Assembly (NCBI RefSeq): GCF_947493125.1
Contig: NZ_CANLQB010000003.1
Location: 372,001 to 436,000 of the forward strand
Length of the DNA: 64,000 nt
DNA from: an uncultured Roseobacter sp.
GTDB taxonomy: Bacteria; Pseudomonadota; Alphaproteobacteria; Rhodobacterales; Rhodobacteraceae
Reading direction: 5' to 3'
Of the stretch, positions 8,063 through 16,619 are shown in pieces (the first letter of the stretch is position 1; every line of letters starts with the position of its first letter). The translations under genes and the position numbers were made by a program. The notes below the pieces were generated by a model. It saw only the letters and a program-made list of their open reading frames with translations. It ran no database searches and had not been told where the DNA came from.

Positions 8063-8608
8063 ATGGACATTGAAGTCTTTGTCAACACCACCTCAAGGGC
8101 TTGGGCCATTCCTATTCTGGCGAGCCTGCATGCAGGCATTGCCGGAAGACAAGCGCCGCTACTTGCTGCCACCGGAGCGAGCAGAACTGCTTTTGCGCAA
8201 AGCATGGATCACCTCATCTCGATCAGCTTGCTGGAACGAAACCCCGGCTATGGCCATCCGCTGCGTCCAGAGTTTCGACTGACAGAGCTTGGTATTTCTG
8301 CTGCGGCGCTTGCCAACAGAATTCAAAGCGTCGCTGCTGAAGGAGATCAGGACTTGCTCCGGCGCTCATGGACCTTGCCGGTTCTGACTGCAATCCATCG
8401 GCCAAGCCACTTCAATGATATCAAACGAAACTTGCGAACGATTACGGATCGCGCCTTGTCGCAGTCATTGAAAACGATGGAGATCAGAAGCTGGGTTCAC
8501 CGCCATGTTGACGAAGCCGCCCGCCCGCCACGATCCATATATCGTGCTGTGAACACCGGTGGTTTGATAAGCAGTGTTGCGGCCAGTGAAATCAGCTTTC
8601 CCGGATAA
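8063..8608 (+). CDS. HxlR-type winged-helix regulator with two tandem domains
   Basis: The 181-residue protein is longer than the usual HxlR regulator of about 110 residues. It seems to contain two winged-helix units: TSRAWAIPILASLHAG...AFAQSMDHLISISLLER in residues 8-60, and RSWTLPVLTAIHRPSHFNDIKRNLRTITDRALSQSLKTME in residues 105-150. The second is a clear HxlR pattern (W..pil..l..g..rF.elkr.l.gIt.r.Ls..L). The usual conserved N-terminal cysteine is not evident. It is divergent from the VOC gene. The 39-base space is AT-rich (TAAATATATTAACTATA), a likely promoter/operator. It probably controls the VOC gene, and it interrupts the inositol locus. Confidence 0.78.
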   Translation: MDIEVFVNTTSRAWAIPILASLHAGIAGRQAPLLAATGASRTAFAQSMDHLISISLLERNPGYGHPLRPEFRLTELGISAAALANRIQSVAAEGDQDLLRRSWTLPVLTAIHRPSHFNDIKRNLRTITDRALSQSLKTMEIRSWVHRHVDEAARPPRSIYRAVNTGGLISSVAASEISFPG

Positions 8609-8676
8609 GCGGCCTTTCTTTAGGAAAAAGACGAACGGCAACAAAGTCCGCAGAGCCGCAAGGTGGATCGAGAAAA

Positions 8677-9810
8677 TCAGCGCAACATTGGCGGGCGGGC
8701 GTCCATCCAGGCGCCCTCCGCCTTGGCCGACTCCACCGCCGCATAGACCGCCGCCATAGACCGCAGACCGTCAGTCGCGGAGGGCAGGGCGTCGCGCACC
8801 TCTCCCCGGATCGCCGCAGCCAGATCGACGTAGATGTTCGCGACCGCCAGCGGGAAGCCTTCGGGGTGGGCAATCGCCACGCGGCTCAGTCGCCCGGCCT
8901 CATCCGACAGCCCAGCCTCACCCTTCTCCATGATCTGCGTGCGCCCGCCGACGGGCGTATAGAACACCTGATTGGGCTGCTCCGAGGCCCACCGCATCCC
9001 GCCCGTCTCGCCGAAAACCTGGATGTCGAACCCATGCTGCCGTCCGATCGCCACCGACGATGTCCAGAGCCGCCCGACCGTTCCGCCCTCCATGCGGAAG
9101 TTCACCATCGCATCGTCCTCCAGCGTACGTGACGGTATGGTTGACGCGAAATCGGCAGACAGGCTGCGCACCTCATCCCCGGCAATGAAACTCGCCATAT
9201 GCAGCGCATGAATGCCGCAGTCCGCAAACTGCCCCGACACGCCCGCCATCGCCGGATCATAGCGCCAGCGGACGCGCGGATTGTCGGCGTCGCCCGCATC
9301 GCCGTGGTGCCCGTGGCTGAAGTTGGCGACCACGAGGCGCACCTTGCCGATCTGCCCGGTCTTCACCATCTGCCGCATTTCGCGCACCATCGGGTAGGCG
9401 GAATAGCAGTAGTTCACCGCGCAGATCTTGCCCGAGGCCTCGGCCACACGCACGATCTCCTCGCCTTCCTCGACGGTCATCGTCATCGGTTTCTCGCAGA
9501 GCACGTTGAAGCCTGCTTCGAGAAACGCCTTGGTGATCTCAAAATGCGTGGAGTTCGGCGTGGCCACGGTCACCAGATCGACGCGGTCTTCGCGCGCATG
9601 CTCCCCTTCTAGCATCTCCTGCCAATTCGCATAGGCCCGATCCGCCGCAACTCCTAGCGCTTCCGCATAGGCCCGGCCCTTCTCCGCATCCACGTCGAGC
9701 GCCCCCGCCGCCAGCACAAAGTTCCCATCCGCCTGCGCCCCCAGCCGGTGCGCTGGCCCGATCTGGCTGCCTTCACCGCCGCCGATCATACCCCAGTTTA
9801 GCTTCATCAT
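8677..9810 (-). CDS. Gfo/Idh/MocA family oxidoreductase (inositol-type dehydrogenase)
   Basis: This is a 377-residue NAD(P)-dependent dehydrogenase. The Rossmann start is NWGMIGGGEGSQIGPAHRLGA. The MocA catalytic-site motif LCEKPMTMTVEEGEEIV follows, with the C-terminal alpha/beta domain containing GQFADCGIHALHM (candidate catalytic Asp/His) downstream. I chose ATG 9810 because the longer start at 9825 would overlap the upstream iolE-like gene. ATG 9807 is also possible. It is last of three genes in a minus-strand operon with an IolE-like isomerase and a second MocA-type enzyme. That grouping suggests it oxidises a cyclitol isomer (scyllo- or chiro-inositol) or interconverts keto-inositols. 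The exact substrate cannot be read from the sequence. Confidence 0.85.
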   Translation of the reverse strand: MMKLNWGMIGGGEGSQIGPAHRLGAQADGNFVLAAGALDVDAEKGRAYAEALGVAADRAYANWQEMLEGEHAREDRVDLVTVATPNSTHFEITKAFLEAGFNVLCEKPMTMTVEEGEEIVRVAEASGKICAVNYCYSAYPMVREMRQMVKTGQIGKVRLVVANFSHGHHGDAGDADNPRVRWRYDPAMAGVSGQFADCGIHALHMASFIAGDEVRSLSADFASTIPSRTLEDDAMVNFRMEGGTVGRLWTSSVAIGRQHGFDIQVFGETGGMRWASEQPNQVFYTPVGGRTQIMEKGEAGLSDEAGRLSRVAIAHPEGFPLAVANIYVDLAAAIRGEVRDALPSATDGLRSMAAVYAAVESAKAEGAWMDARPPMLR

Positions 9811-9821
9811 GATCCGGCCCC

Positions 9822-10715
9822 TCACTGAAAGCCAATGGATTCAAGGTATTCACGGTTGGCGCGCGCATCACCCAACGGGTCAGGATCGAGCAGCGGGTCG
9901 CAGTCCTGCTCCACCGTGCACCACCCCTCGAAGCCCGCATCGAGCAGCACCTGCCGCACCGCCGGAAAGTCCACGTCCCCTTGCCCGAGATTGCAGAAAA
10001 TCCCCTGCCCACAGGCGTCATAAAACCCGGTGCGCTTGTCGATCACATCCGCCTTAACCGCCGGATCGGTATCCTTGAAATGCATGTAGGAAATGCGCCC
10101 GATGTGCCGCTGCATGAAGGCCACCGGATCGAACCCCGCGTAGGAGTGGTGCCCGGTGTCGAAGCAGATCTTCAGCAGGCTGTCATCGATCTCGTCCAGC
10201 AGCCGCTCCAGCTCCGGCTCGAAATCCATGAACCCCGCTGCATGGGCGTGGATGCCGACAGTGAGACCGTACTCTTCCGCCCCCATCTTTGCGATGGTTC
10301 CGATCCGGTCGCGGTAGGCGTTCCACTCCGCACTGTCCATCTGCTCCGCTTCCGCCGCACGGCCAGCCGTCGGCGCCCGGCGCGGCGAAATGGAATCGAT
10401 CAGCACCAGATGCCGCGCCCCATGGGCAGTCAGCGCCTTGCAGGTGCGCACCGAGCCGTCCATCACATCCTCCCAGGCACCCGGGTCGTGGAAGGGGCGA
10501 AAGACCACGCCGCCGATCAGCGCCAGGTCGTGCTCGGCCAAGGCCTCACCCAGCTGCACAGGGTCCTCCGGCATGAAGCCGACCGGTCCCAGCTCGATGC
10601 CGGTGTAACCGGCCTCCGCGCAATCCTTCAGCACCGACTGCCATGTCGGGTTGCGCGCATCATCCGCGAATTCGACACCCCAGGAACAGGGCGCATTGCC
10701 AATCCGTATCGTCAT
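9822..10715 (-). CDS. iolE: IolE/IolI-like sugar phosphate isomerase/epimerase (probable inosose dehydratase)
   Basis: This is a 297-residue TIM-barrel of the AP endonuclease 2-like family. The N-terminus reads IRIGNAPCSWGVEF, typical of inosose dehydratase/isomerase annotations. Metal-site segments follow: YTGIELGPVG, VGIHAHAAGFMDF, ICFDTGHHSYAG, ISYMHFKDTDP and WCTVEQDCD. IolE dehydrates 2-keto-myo-inositol to the diketone used by IolD. No other IolE candidate is in the window, so this is the likely one, although IolI-like isomerase activity is an alternative. It lies between the two MocA-type dehydrogenases with gaps of 17 and 11 bases, so they form one transcript. Confidence 0.78.
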   Translation of the reverse strand: MTIRIGNAPCSWGVEFADDARNPTWQSVLKDCAEAGYTGIELGPVGFMPEDPVQLGEALAEHDLALIGGVVFRPFHDPGAWEDVMDGSVRTCKALTAHGARHLVLIDSISPRRAPTAGRAAEAEQMDSAEWNAYRDRIGTIAKMGAEEYGLTVGIHAHAAGFMDFEPELERLLDEIDDSLLKICFDTGHHSYAGFDPVAFMQRHIGRISYMHFKDTDPAVKADVIDKRTGFYDACGQGIFCNLGQGDVDFPAVRQVLLDAGFEGWCTVEQDCDPLLDPDPLGDARANREYLESIGFQ

Positions 10716-10732
10716 GAGAGCCCTTTCTTGGG

Positions 10733-11836
10733 TCAGAAATCGGAAATCTCTTTCCAGGTTTTATCAGCAGACGACGCCATCGCCGCTGCGATCACGCGGT
10801 TCACCTCCATGCCGTCCTTGAAGGTGGGCCACACCGGCGCGCCGGTCTCGATGGCCTGCAGGAAGTCGCGCGCCTCGATGATGATCTGGTCCTGATAGCC
10901 GGTGCCGTGGCCCGGCCCCTGGCAGAAGGGTTCGTAATCGGGATGGGCCGGGCCCGTCAGGATCTTGGTGAAGCCGCGCGTCGCCTCCGGCCCCTCGGAA
11001 CGGTAGAGCCAGAGCGCGTTCTGATCCTCCTGATCAAACCGGATCGCCCCCTTGGTGCCGGTGATCTCATAGGCATAGCCCATCTTGCGCCCCGTCGAAA
11101 TGCGCGAGAAATACAGCTGCCCCATCGTCCCACGCGCAAAGCGGCACATCATCTGGCCGTGATCGTCGTTCGTGACCATGCCGCCGGGGCGGGTCTCGTG
11201 CACTGTTTCGACGTCCGCAATCAGCCGATCAATCTGGCCCAGCAAAGCCAGCGCCGCGTTGATCATATGCGGCGCCAGGTCGCCCATGGTGCCATTGGCC
11301 TCGCCTTGCGTCCGCCAGGACGCGGGCGTCTGCGGATCGGCCAGAAAGTCCTCCGTATGCTCGCCGCGAAACCAGGTCACCTCGCCAATTGCACCATCAG
11401 CGATGAGTGCCCGCGCATACTGGCTGGCGGGCGTGCGGATATAATTGAACCCCGTCATATTCGCGACAGCCGCGGCCTCCGCCGCTGCGACCATCGCGCG
11501 GCTGTCGTCCAGCGAGGCCCCAAGCGGCTTTTCACAGAACACTGGCTTGCCAAGGGCAAAACCAGCCTCGGCAATCGCGCGATGGGTCTCCTGCGGGCTG
11601 GCGATCACAATCGCCTCGACGCGCGGATCAGCCACCAAAACCTGCCAATCCTCGGTCGCGCGGGCGAACCCATAGGCCGCCCGATACCGCTCGGCGCTTT
11701 CGGGAGAGGTGGCGCAAATCATCTCCAGCCGGGGCCGCAGCGCGGTGTTGAACACCGCCCCCACAGCCGACATCGCCACCGCATGGGCCTTACCCATGTA
11801 ACCGCCGCCGACAATGCCTATCCCGATCTCAGCCAT
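10733..11836 (-). CDS. Gfo/Idh/MocA family oxidoreductase (second inositol-type dehydrogenase)
   Basis: This 367-residue enzyme has Rossmann motif GIGIVGGGYMGKAHAVAM and catalytic motif PVFCEKPLGASLDDSRAMV. The C-terminal domain includes GTMGDLAPHMINAALALLG. The chosen ATG at 11836 is preceded by AAAAAGGA. Further upstream in-frame codons run antisense into iolD territory and are not used. It is the first gene of the minus-strand iol operon, divergent from iolD, with the shared palindromic operator in the 123-base gap. Sequence identity to the other two MocA-type proteins here is visibly low outside the motifs, which argues for different inositol isomers or intermediates rather than redundancy. 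Confidence 0.85.
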   Translation of the reverse strand: MAEIGIGIVGGGYMGKAHAVAMSAVGAVFNTALRPRLEMICATSPESAERYRAAYGFARATEDWQVLVADPRVEAIVIASPQETHRAIAEAGFALGKPVFCEKPLGASLDDSRAMVAAAEAAAVANMTGFNYIRTPASQYARALIADGAIGEVTWFRGEHTEDFLADPQTPASWRTQGEANGTMGDLAPHMINAALALLGQIDRLIADVETVHETRPGGMVTNDDHGQMMCRFARGTMGQLYFSRISTGRKMGYAYEITGTKGAIRFDQEDQNALWLYRSEGPEATRGFTKILTGPAHPDYEPFCQGPGHGTGYQDQIIIEARDFLQAIETGAPVWPTFKDGMEVNRVIAAAMASSADKTWKEISDF

Positions 11837-11863
11837 CGGCGCGTCCTTTTTCCGAGACTCCGG

Positions 11864-11879
11864 TTGCAACCGGTTGCAA
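11864..11879. promoter_or_regulatory. Palindromic LacI-type operator between the two iol operons
   Basis: The 16-base perfect palindrome TTGCAACCGGTTGCAA is identical to the core of the 6458-6477 operator. It sits 27 bases before the minus-strand dehydrogenase start and 80 bases before iolD, so it could control both. On the plus strand the first TTGCAA (11864-11869) may act as a -35 box, with TATCGT (11886-11891) as a -10 after 16 bases. The promoter assignment is tentative. The operator match is exact. Confidence 0.8.
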
Positions 11880-11959
11880 AATTTGTATCGTGAGACTCGA
11901 CCCGGTTCAAGACGCGAATTGATCTGGCAGCAACAATCGCCTGAAGGACCCCTGTTTCG

Positions 11960-13822
11960 ATGACGTCTCACACTCTGACCACCGCGCACGCCATCATCAA
12001 ATGGCTGGACACTCAGTTCATCGAAATCGACGGCGTTGAGATGCGCGTCTGCGGTGGCGGATTCGGGATCTTTGGACATGGCAACGTGCCGTGCCTCGGT
12101 GAAGCACTCTATGGTGTGCAGGACACGCTGCCGCTCTATCGCGGGCAGAACGAGCAGAGCATGGGGTTTGCCGCAGCAGGCTATGCCAAGCAGTGGCTGC
12201 GCCAGCGGTTTATGTTCTGCACCGCCTCTGCGGGGCCGGGCACGTCGAACCTGGTGACCTCCGCAGCACTTGCCCACGCCAACCGCCTGCCCATGCTGCT
12301 CCTTTGCGGGGACGCCTATGTCACCCGCCTGCCGGACCCGGTCCTGCAGCAGATGGAGCATTTCCACGACCCCACCCTCGGCGTGAACGATGCCTTCCGC
12401 TCGGTCAGCCGCTATTGGGACCGGATCACGCACCCTGCGCAGATCATCCAGTCATTGCCGGCAGCACTCGCCACGATGCTCGACCCCGCCGACTGCGGCC
12501 CCGCCTTCATCGGGTTGCCGCAGGATGTGCAGGGCTGGGCTTATGACTACCCCGAGGAGTTTTTCGAAAAACGGGTGCACCGCATCCGTCGCCAGACGCC
12601 TGATGTGGCCGAAATCGCTGACGCAGCGGCGCTCCTGAAAACCGCCGAGCGCCCGATGATCATCGCCGGGGGTGGCGTTCAATACTCTCGCGCAGTCGCT
12701 GAGTTGACCGGGTTTGCTGAAGCGCATCAGATCCCCGTGGTCGAGACCATCGCGGGCCGCGCGAACCTCACCGATACCCACCCGCTCAACATCGGCCCCA
12801 TCGGGGTGACCGGGTCAGACAGCGCCAATGCCATAGCCGAGGAGGCGGATGTGATCCTCGCGGTCGGCACGCGTCTGCAGGATTTCACCACCGGCTCCTG
12901 GACCGCCTTTGCCAAGGACGCGCGGTTCGTCTCGCTCAACGCGGGCCGTCATGACGCGGGCAAGCACCGCTCCCTGCCCATCGTCGGAGACGCCAAGCTT
13001 GGGCTCACGGCCCTCGGCGACGTCCTCAGCGGTTACCAAGCCCCCGCATCCTGGGTCGAAGCCGCCAAAGCCCATCGCGCCAAGTGGACTGCCTATGTGG
13101 CGGCCAACGTCTCCTACGGCGACAATCGTCCGAACTCTTATGCGCAGGCCATCGGCGTGGTGAACGCCCTTTGCGACCCGCGCGACCGGGTGGTCGCCGC
13201 CGCCGGAGGCCTGCCCGCCGAGGTCACCGCCAACTGGCGCACGCTGGATCCGGGCACCGTCGACGTCGAGTTCGGCTTCTCCTGCATGGGCTACGAGATC
13301 GCGGGCGCCTGGGGCGCGCGCATCGCCCAGTCCCAGCGCGAGCCCGAACGCGACACCATCGCCTTCTGCGGTGACGGCTCCTACCTGATGCTGAACTCCG
13401 ACATTTACTCCTCGGTGCTCACGGGCAAGAAGCTGATCATCCTCGTGCTCGACAATGGCGGCTTTGCGGTGATCAACAAGCTGCAGAACAACACCGGCAA
13501 CGAGAGCTTCAACAACCTGATCGCCGATTGCCCCACGGTCGCGGAGCCCTTCGCCGTGGACTTTGAGGCCCACGCCGCCTCCATGGGCGCCCACGCCGAA
13601 ACCGTCGCAAACCCCGCAGAGCTCGCCGAAGCCTTCAAGCGCGCGCAAGCCGCCGACAAGACGAGCGTGATCGTCATGAAGGTCGACGCCTATGAGGGCT
13701 GGACGACGCAAGGCCACACCTGGTGGGAATGCGGCACGCCGCAGGTCTCCGCCTCCGAGACGGTGCGCGCGGCGCATGCCGAGTGGGAAAGCGCCCGCCC
13801 GCGTCAGAGGAAGGGCGTCTGA
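11960..13822 (+). CDS. iolD: 3D-(3,5/4)-trihydroxycyclohexane-1,2-dione hydrolase
   Basis: This 620-residue thiamine-diphosphate enzyme opens the ring of the diketone produced by IolE to give 5-deoxyglucuronate. The ThDP-family layout is clear. It has an N-terminal PYR domain with the catalytic Glu region (LYRGQNEQSMGFAAAGYAKQ). A central domain includes RPMIIAGGGVQYSRA. The C-terminal PP domain carries the ThDP/magnesium motif FCGDGSYLMLNSDIYSS...LDNGGFAVINKLQ. The length is normal for IolD. An AAGGA site precedes the ATG. It starts the plus-strand operon and is followed by the kinase gene with a one-base TGATG overlap. It is probably regulated by the operator at 11864-11879. Confidence 0.93.
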   Translation: MTSHTLTTAHAIIKWLDTQFIEIDGVEMRVCGGGFGIFGHGNVPCLGEALYGVQDTLPLYRGQNEQSMGFAAAGYAKQWLRQRFMFCTASAGPGTSNLVTSAALAHANRLPMLLLCGDAYVTRLPDPVLQQMEHFHDPTLGVNDAFRSVSRYWDRITHPAQIIQSLPAALATMLDPADCGPAFIGLPQDVQGWAYDYPEEFFEKRVHRIRRQTPDVAEIADAAALLKTAERPMIIAGGGVQYSRAVAELTGFAEAHQIPVVETIAGRANLTDTHPLNIGPIGVTGSDSANAIAEEADVILAVGTRLQDFTTGSWTAFAKDARFVSLNAGRHDAGKHRSLPIVGDAKLGLTALGDVLSGYQAPASWVEAAKAHRAKWTAYVAANVSYGDNRPNSYAQAIGVVNALCDPRDRVVAAAGGLPAEVTANWRTLDPGTVDVEFGFSCMGYEIAGAWGARIAQSQREPERDTIAFCGDGSYLMLNSDIYSSVLTGKKLIILVLDNGGFAVINKLQNNTGNESFNNLIADCPTVAEPFAVDFEAHAASMGAHAETVANPAELAEAFKRAQAADKTSVIVMKVDAYEGWTTQGHTWWECGTPQVSASETVRAAHAEWESARPRQRKGV

Positions 13823-14799
13823 TGCTGAAAGACGCGCTCAGCACCGGTAACTTCCTGGTGATTGGCCGGGTGGGCATGGATTTCTTCCCCGACCCGCCCG
13901 GCACCCGCACGCGCGAGGCCACAACCATGCATGTGGGCATGGGCGGCTCGGCGGCCAATACCGCCGCTGGTCTGGTCAAGCTGGGCTGCAAGGCCGCGCT
14001 GGTCACCGCCGTGTCGGATGATGCCGTGGGCTGGTACTGCGAGGGCCAGCTCGATCACTACGGTGTCGACCGCACCCATGTGAAGCGCGTACGCGGCGAA
14101 TACCGTACCTCGCTCGCCGTCTACGAAACCCGCATCGAAGAGCACCAGTCCGTCATCTACCGCAACAATGCCGCCGACTTCCAAATGGATATCGCGGACG
14201 TCGAGGCTATCGACTTCACCGCCTACGGCGCCGTGCTCACCGCCGGCACAGTCTTCGCCGCCGAACCCTCCCGCGACGCAGCCTTCCGCGCTTTCGAGAA
14301 GGCGAAAGAGGCAGGCCTGCCGATCCTCTTTGACATCGACTACCGCCCCTACAGCTGGCCCTCGGCGGAAGAAGCTGCCGACGTGCTTACGCGCGCGGGC
14401 GATATGGCCGATGTGATCGTCGGCAATGATGAGGAGTTCGGCTTCATGGCCGGGCACATTGACAAGGGCCTCGCTAAGGCCCGCGCGCTGGCCGAGACGT
14501 CCGCCGAAATCGTCATCTACAAGATGGGTCCCGAGGGCGCGATCACCTTCGCAGAGGGTGCCGAGACCCGCACCGGCATCTACCCCGTGGAGGCGGTGAA
14601 GCCCACCGGCGCGGGCGACAGTTTCATGGCGGGTCTGCTTGCCAGCCTTGCGACAGGCCGCCCGCTGAAGGAGGCCGTTCTGCGGGGCTCCGCCTGTGCC
14701 TCCCATGTGGTGGCCCGCCCCGGCTGCGCCCCCGCCATGCCCGATACCGATCAACTCGCGGCGTTCCTCGCCGCGCACCCCGGCCCGACCGCGGCCTAG
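13822..14799 (+). CDS. iolC: 5-dehydro-2-deoxygluconokinase
   Basis: This is a 325-residue PfkB/ribokinase-family sugar kinase. The substrate-binding glycine motif is HVGMGGSAANTAAGLVKLG. The C-terminal PfkB signature with the catalytic Asp is AVKPTGAGDSFMAGLLASL. It phosphorylates 2-deoxy-5-keto-gluconate in the inositol pathway. Many proteobacterial IolC proteins carry a C-terminal DUF2090 aldolase-like domain, but this one ends after the kinase and a separate class II aldolase gene lies downstream. The start at 13822 overlaps the iolD stop (TGATG) and has AGAGGAAGGG upstream. An in-frame ATG at 13723 inside iolD was rejected. Confidence 0.93.
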   Translation: MLKDALSTGNFLVIGRVGMDFFPDPPGTRTREATTMHVGMGGSAANTAAGLVKLGCKAALVTAVSDDAVGWYCEGQLDHYGVDRTHVKRVRGEYRTSLAVYETRIEEHQSVIYRNNAADFQMDIADVEAIDFTAYGAVLTAGTVFAAEPSRDAAFRAFEKAKEAGLPILFDIDYRPYSWPSAEEAADVLTRAGDMADVIVGNDEEFGFMAGHIDKGLAKARALAETSAEIVIYKMGPEGAITFAEGAETRTGIYPVEAVKPTGAGDSFMAGLLASLATGRPLKEAVLRGSACASHVVARPGCAPAMPDTDQLAAFLAAHPGPTAA

Positions 14800-14811
14800 G
14801 AAGGAGACATC

Positions 14812-15654
14812 ATGCACATCGCACCGCACGACAACCAGAACAAGGCAATCGTGGACGCGGAGGACCCCACCGTCCCGCTGAACTACTTCAACATCGTCAA
14901 GCTGACCGACGGCCAGAGCTTCGAGTATCAGGTGCCGGGCTACGAGACCTGCATCGTGCCCGCCACCGGCACTGTGGATGTGGAAGTGGAGGGTGTCCGT
15001 TTCGACAAACTCGGCAATCGCGTCGAGGATGTCTGGGACGGCGAGCCCGAGGGCGTCTATGTGCCCGTCGGCGCGAAAGTCCGCATGACCTGCACCTCGG
15101 ACGCGACGGAGACCTTCATCGCCGGGGCCAAATACGACGAAGTGCTGGAGCCCTTCGACGTGCGCGTGCCCGAGCTCGACAAGGTGCAATACGGCTCCGA
15201 CGACACCAAGACCCACCGCAAGATCAAGCACATCCTCGGCCAGAAGCAGCATGGCAAGGTGGGGCGCTTGCTGGTCTCGGAGCTTTTCACCGTGGGGCAG
15301 GGCGGCTGGTCGGGCTTTCCCGCGCATAAGCACGACACGGATAATCTGCCGCATGAGACACGGCACGACGAGACCTACAACTTCCGGTTCCGGCCCAACC
15401 ATGGCTCCGGCGTGCAGATCCTGCAGCGCGAGGAGGGCAGGCCGGGGGATGCCTATCAGCTCATGGACGGCTCCACGATCTGCATCGACAAGGGCTACCA
15501 CCCCTGCGCGGTGATGCCGGGCTACGAGATGTATTACTTCACTATTCTGGGCGGGCTGAGCCAGCGCAGTCTCGTGCAATATTTCCAGCCCACACACGCC
15601 TACCAGATCGAGACGATCCCTGGGATCAAGGACATGGTGGCGAAGTTCAAATAG
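14812..15654 (+). CDS. iolB: 5-deoxy-glucuronate isomerase
   Basis: This 280-residue cupin protein of the KduI/IolB family converts 5-deoxy-glucuronate to 2-deoxy-5-keto-gluconate. The metal-site region is visible as FPAHKHDTDNLPHETRHDETYNFR, with histidines and glutamate spaced as in the family. The C-terminus has YYFTILGG followed by a terminal amphipathic end. It is 12 bases after iolC with a strong AAGGAG site. The length is normal. The repeat element at 15681-15742 follows the stop, before the aldolase gene. Confidence 0.92.
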   Translation: MHIAPHDNQNKAIVDAEDPTVPLNYFNIVKLTDGQSFEYQVPGYETCIVPATGTVDVEVEGVRFDKLGNRVEDVWDGEPEGVYVPVGAKVRMTCTSDATETFIAGAKYDEVLEPFDVRVPELDKVQYGSDDTKTHRKIKHILGQKQHGKVGRLLVSELFTVGQGGWSGFPAHKHDTDNLPHETRHDETYNFRFRPNHGSGVQILQREEGRPGDAYQLMDGSTICIDKGYHPCAVMPGYEMYYFTILGGLSQRSLVQYFQPTHAYQIETIPGIKDMVAKFK

Positions 15655-15680
15655 AAAGCCCCGCCCGGTGGGCACCACCG

Positions 15681-15742
15681 GGCTGCGCCGACCCGCCCCC
15701 ATGGGGCGGCGCATTTGCGCCACCCTGCGGGTCGTCACAGCC
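15681..15742. repeat. REP-like multi-stem repeat, copy A
   Basis: This lies between iolB and the aldolase gene. The outer stem is CGACCCGC (15689-15696) with GCGGGTCG (15727-15734), flanked by GGCTG/CAGCC. Inside are two hairpins, CGCCCC/GGGGCG and GGCGCA/TGCGCC. The order of elements (outer stem, C-rich/G-rich hairpin, GCGC-TT hairpin, CCACCC) matches copies at 56441-56505 and 62171-62235. It may act on mRNA stability between iolB and the aldolase gene. Confidence 0.7.
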
Positions 15743-15779
15743 CTGATCGCAACCAAAGAAATCAAGGCTGTCATCCGCC

Positions 15780-16619
15780 ATGCCCCTCGTCACCCTCTCC
15801 GACGTCCTGCAACCCGCACTCAAGGAAGGCCACGCGGTGGCGGGCCTTGTCACCCTTGGCTGGGAGGACATGCGCGCCTACGTCGCCGCCGCCGAAGCCG
15901 AAAACGTCCCCGTGATCCTGCAGGCCGGGCCCTCCTGCCGCGAACACACGCCCTTGCCGATCCTCGGCAAGATGTTCCGGCATCTCGCTGAAGGCTCCAG
16001 CGTGCCCGTCGTCGCGCACCTCGACCACGGCTATACGGCTGACGAGTGCCGCGAGGCTCTGGAGTCCGGCTTCACGTCTCTCATGTTCGACGGCTCCCGC
16101 CTGCCGCTGCAGCAGAACATCGACGAAACTGCCGCCATCGCCGAAATGGCTCACAGCGCGGGCGTCTCCTGCGAGGGCGAAATTGGCTTCGTCGGCTACG
16201 CCGAAGGTGCTGCGTCACAAGGCACCGACCCCGACGAGGCCGCGCAATTCGCCCGTGAGACCGGCGCCGATGCCATGGCCATCTCCGTCGGCAACGTGCA
16301 CCTGCAGGAGAACAAGGACGGCGGGCTCGACGAGCCGCGCATCCGCGCCATCGAAGCGCTGACCGACACGCCACTGGTGATCCACGGCGGCTCTGGCGTG
16401 CCCATGGCACAGCGTCAGCACCTCGCGCGCACCTCGCAGATCTGCAAATACAACATCGGCACCGAGCTGCGCATGGCCTTCGGCACTGCCTTGCGCGCCG
16501 CCGTCAACAGCGACCCCAGCCGCTTCGACCGTGTGCAAATCCTCAAGGATACGCATGCCCCTCTGGTCGCCGCCACCCGCACCGTGCTGCAGGGCTTCAA
16601 GGGAGAAGATCAATGCTGA
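15780..16619 (+). CDS. iolJ: Class II fructose-bisphosphate-type aldolase, probable IolJ role
   Basis: This 279-residue zinc-dependent TIM-barrel aldolase has zinc and catalytic motifs VAHLDHGYTADECREAL, FTSLMFDGSRLPLQQNI, CEGEIGFVGYAEGA, ISVGNVHL and the glycine loop LVIHGGSGVP. By position after iolD-iolC-iolB it most likely cleaves 2-deoxy-5-keto-gluconate 6-phosphate to dihydroxyacetone phosphate and malonate semialdehyde. A glycolytic FBP aldolase role is possible from sequence alone. It overlaps the start of iolG by seven bases, so the two are coupled. No methylmalonate-semialdehyde dehydrogenase (iolA) is present in the window to finish the pathway. Confidence 0.82.
   Translation: MPLVTLSDVLQPALKEGHAVAGLVTLGWEDMRAYVAAAEAENVPVILQAGPSCREHTPLPILGKMFRHLAEGSSVPVVAHLDHGYTADECREALESGFTSLMFDGSRLPLQQNIDETAAIAEMAHSAGVSCEGEIGFVGYAEGAASQGTDPDEAAQFARETGADAMAISVGNVHLQENKDGGLDEPRIRAIEALTDTPLVIHGGSGVPMAQRQHLARTSQICKYNIGTELRMAFGTALRAAVNSDPSRFDRVQILKDTHAPLVAATRTVLQGFKGEDQC

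Noticed and set aside
13804-15774. 656-codon minus-strand frame opposite iolC and iolB
   Set aside because: It mirrors two well-supported genes and has no domain; GC-rich third positions keep such antisense frames open.
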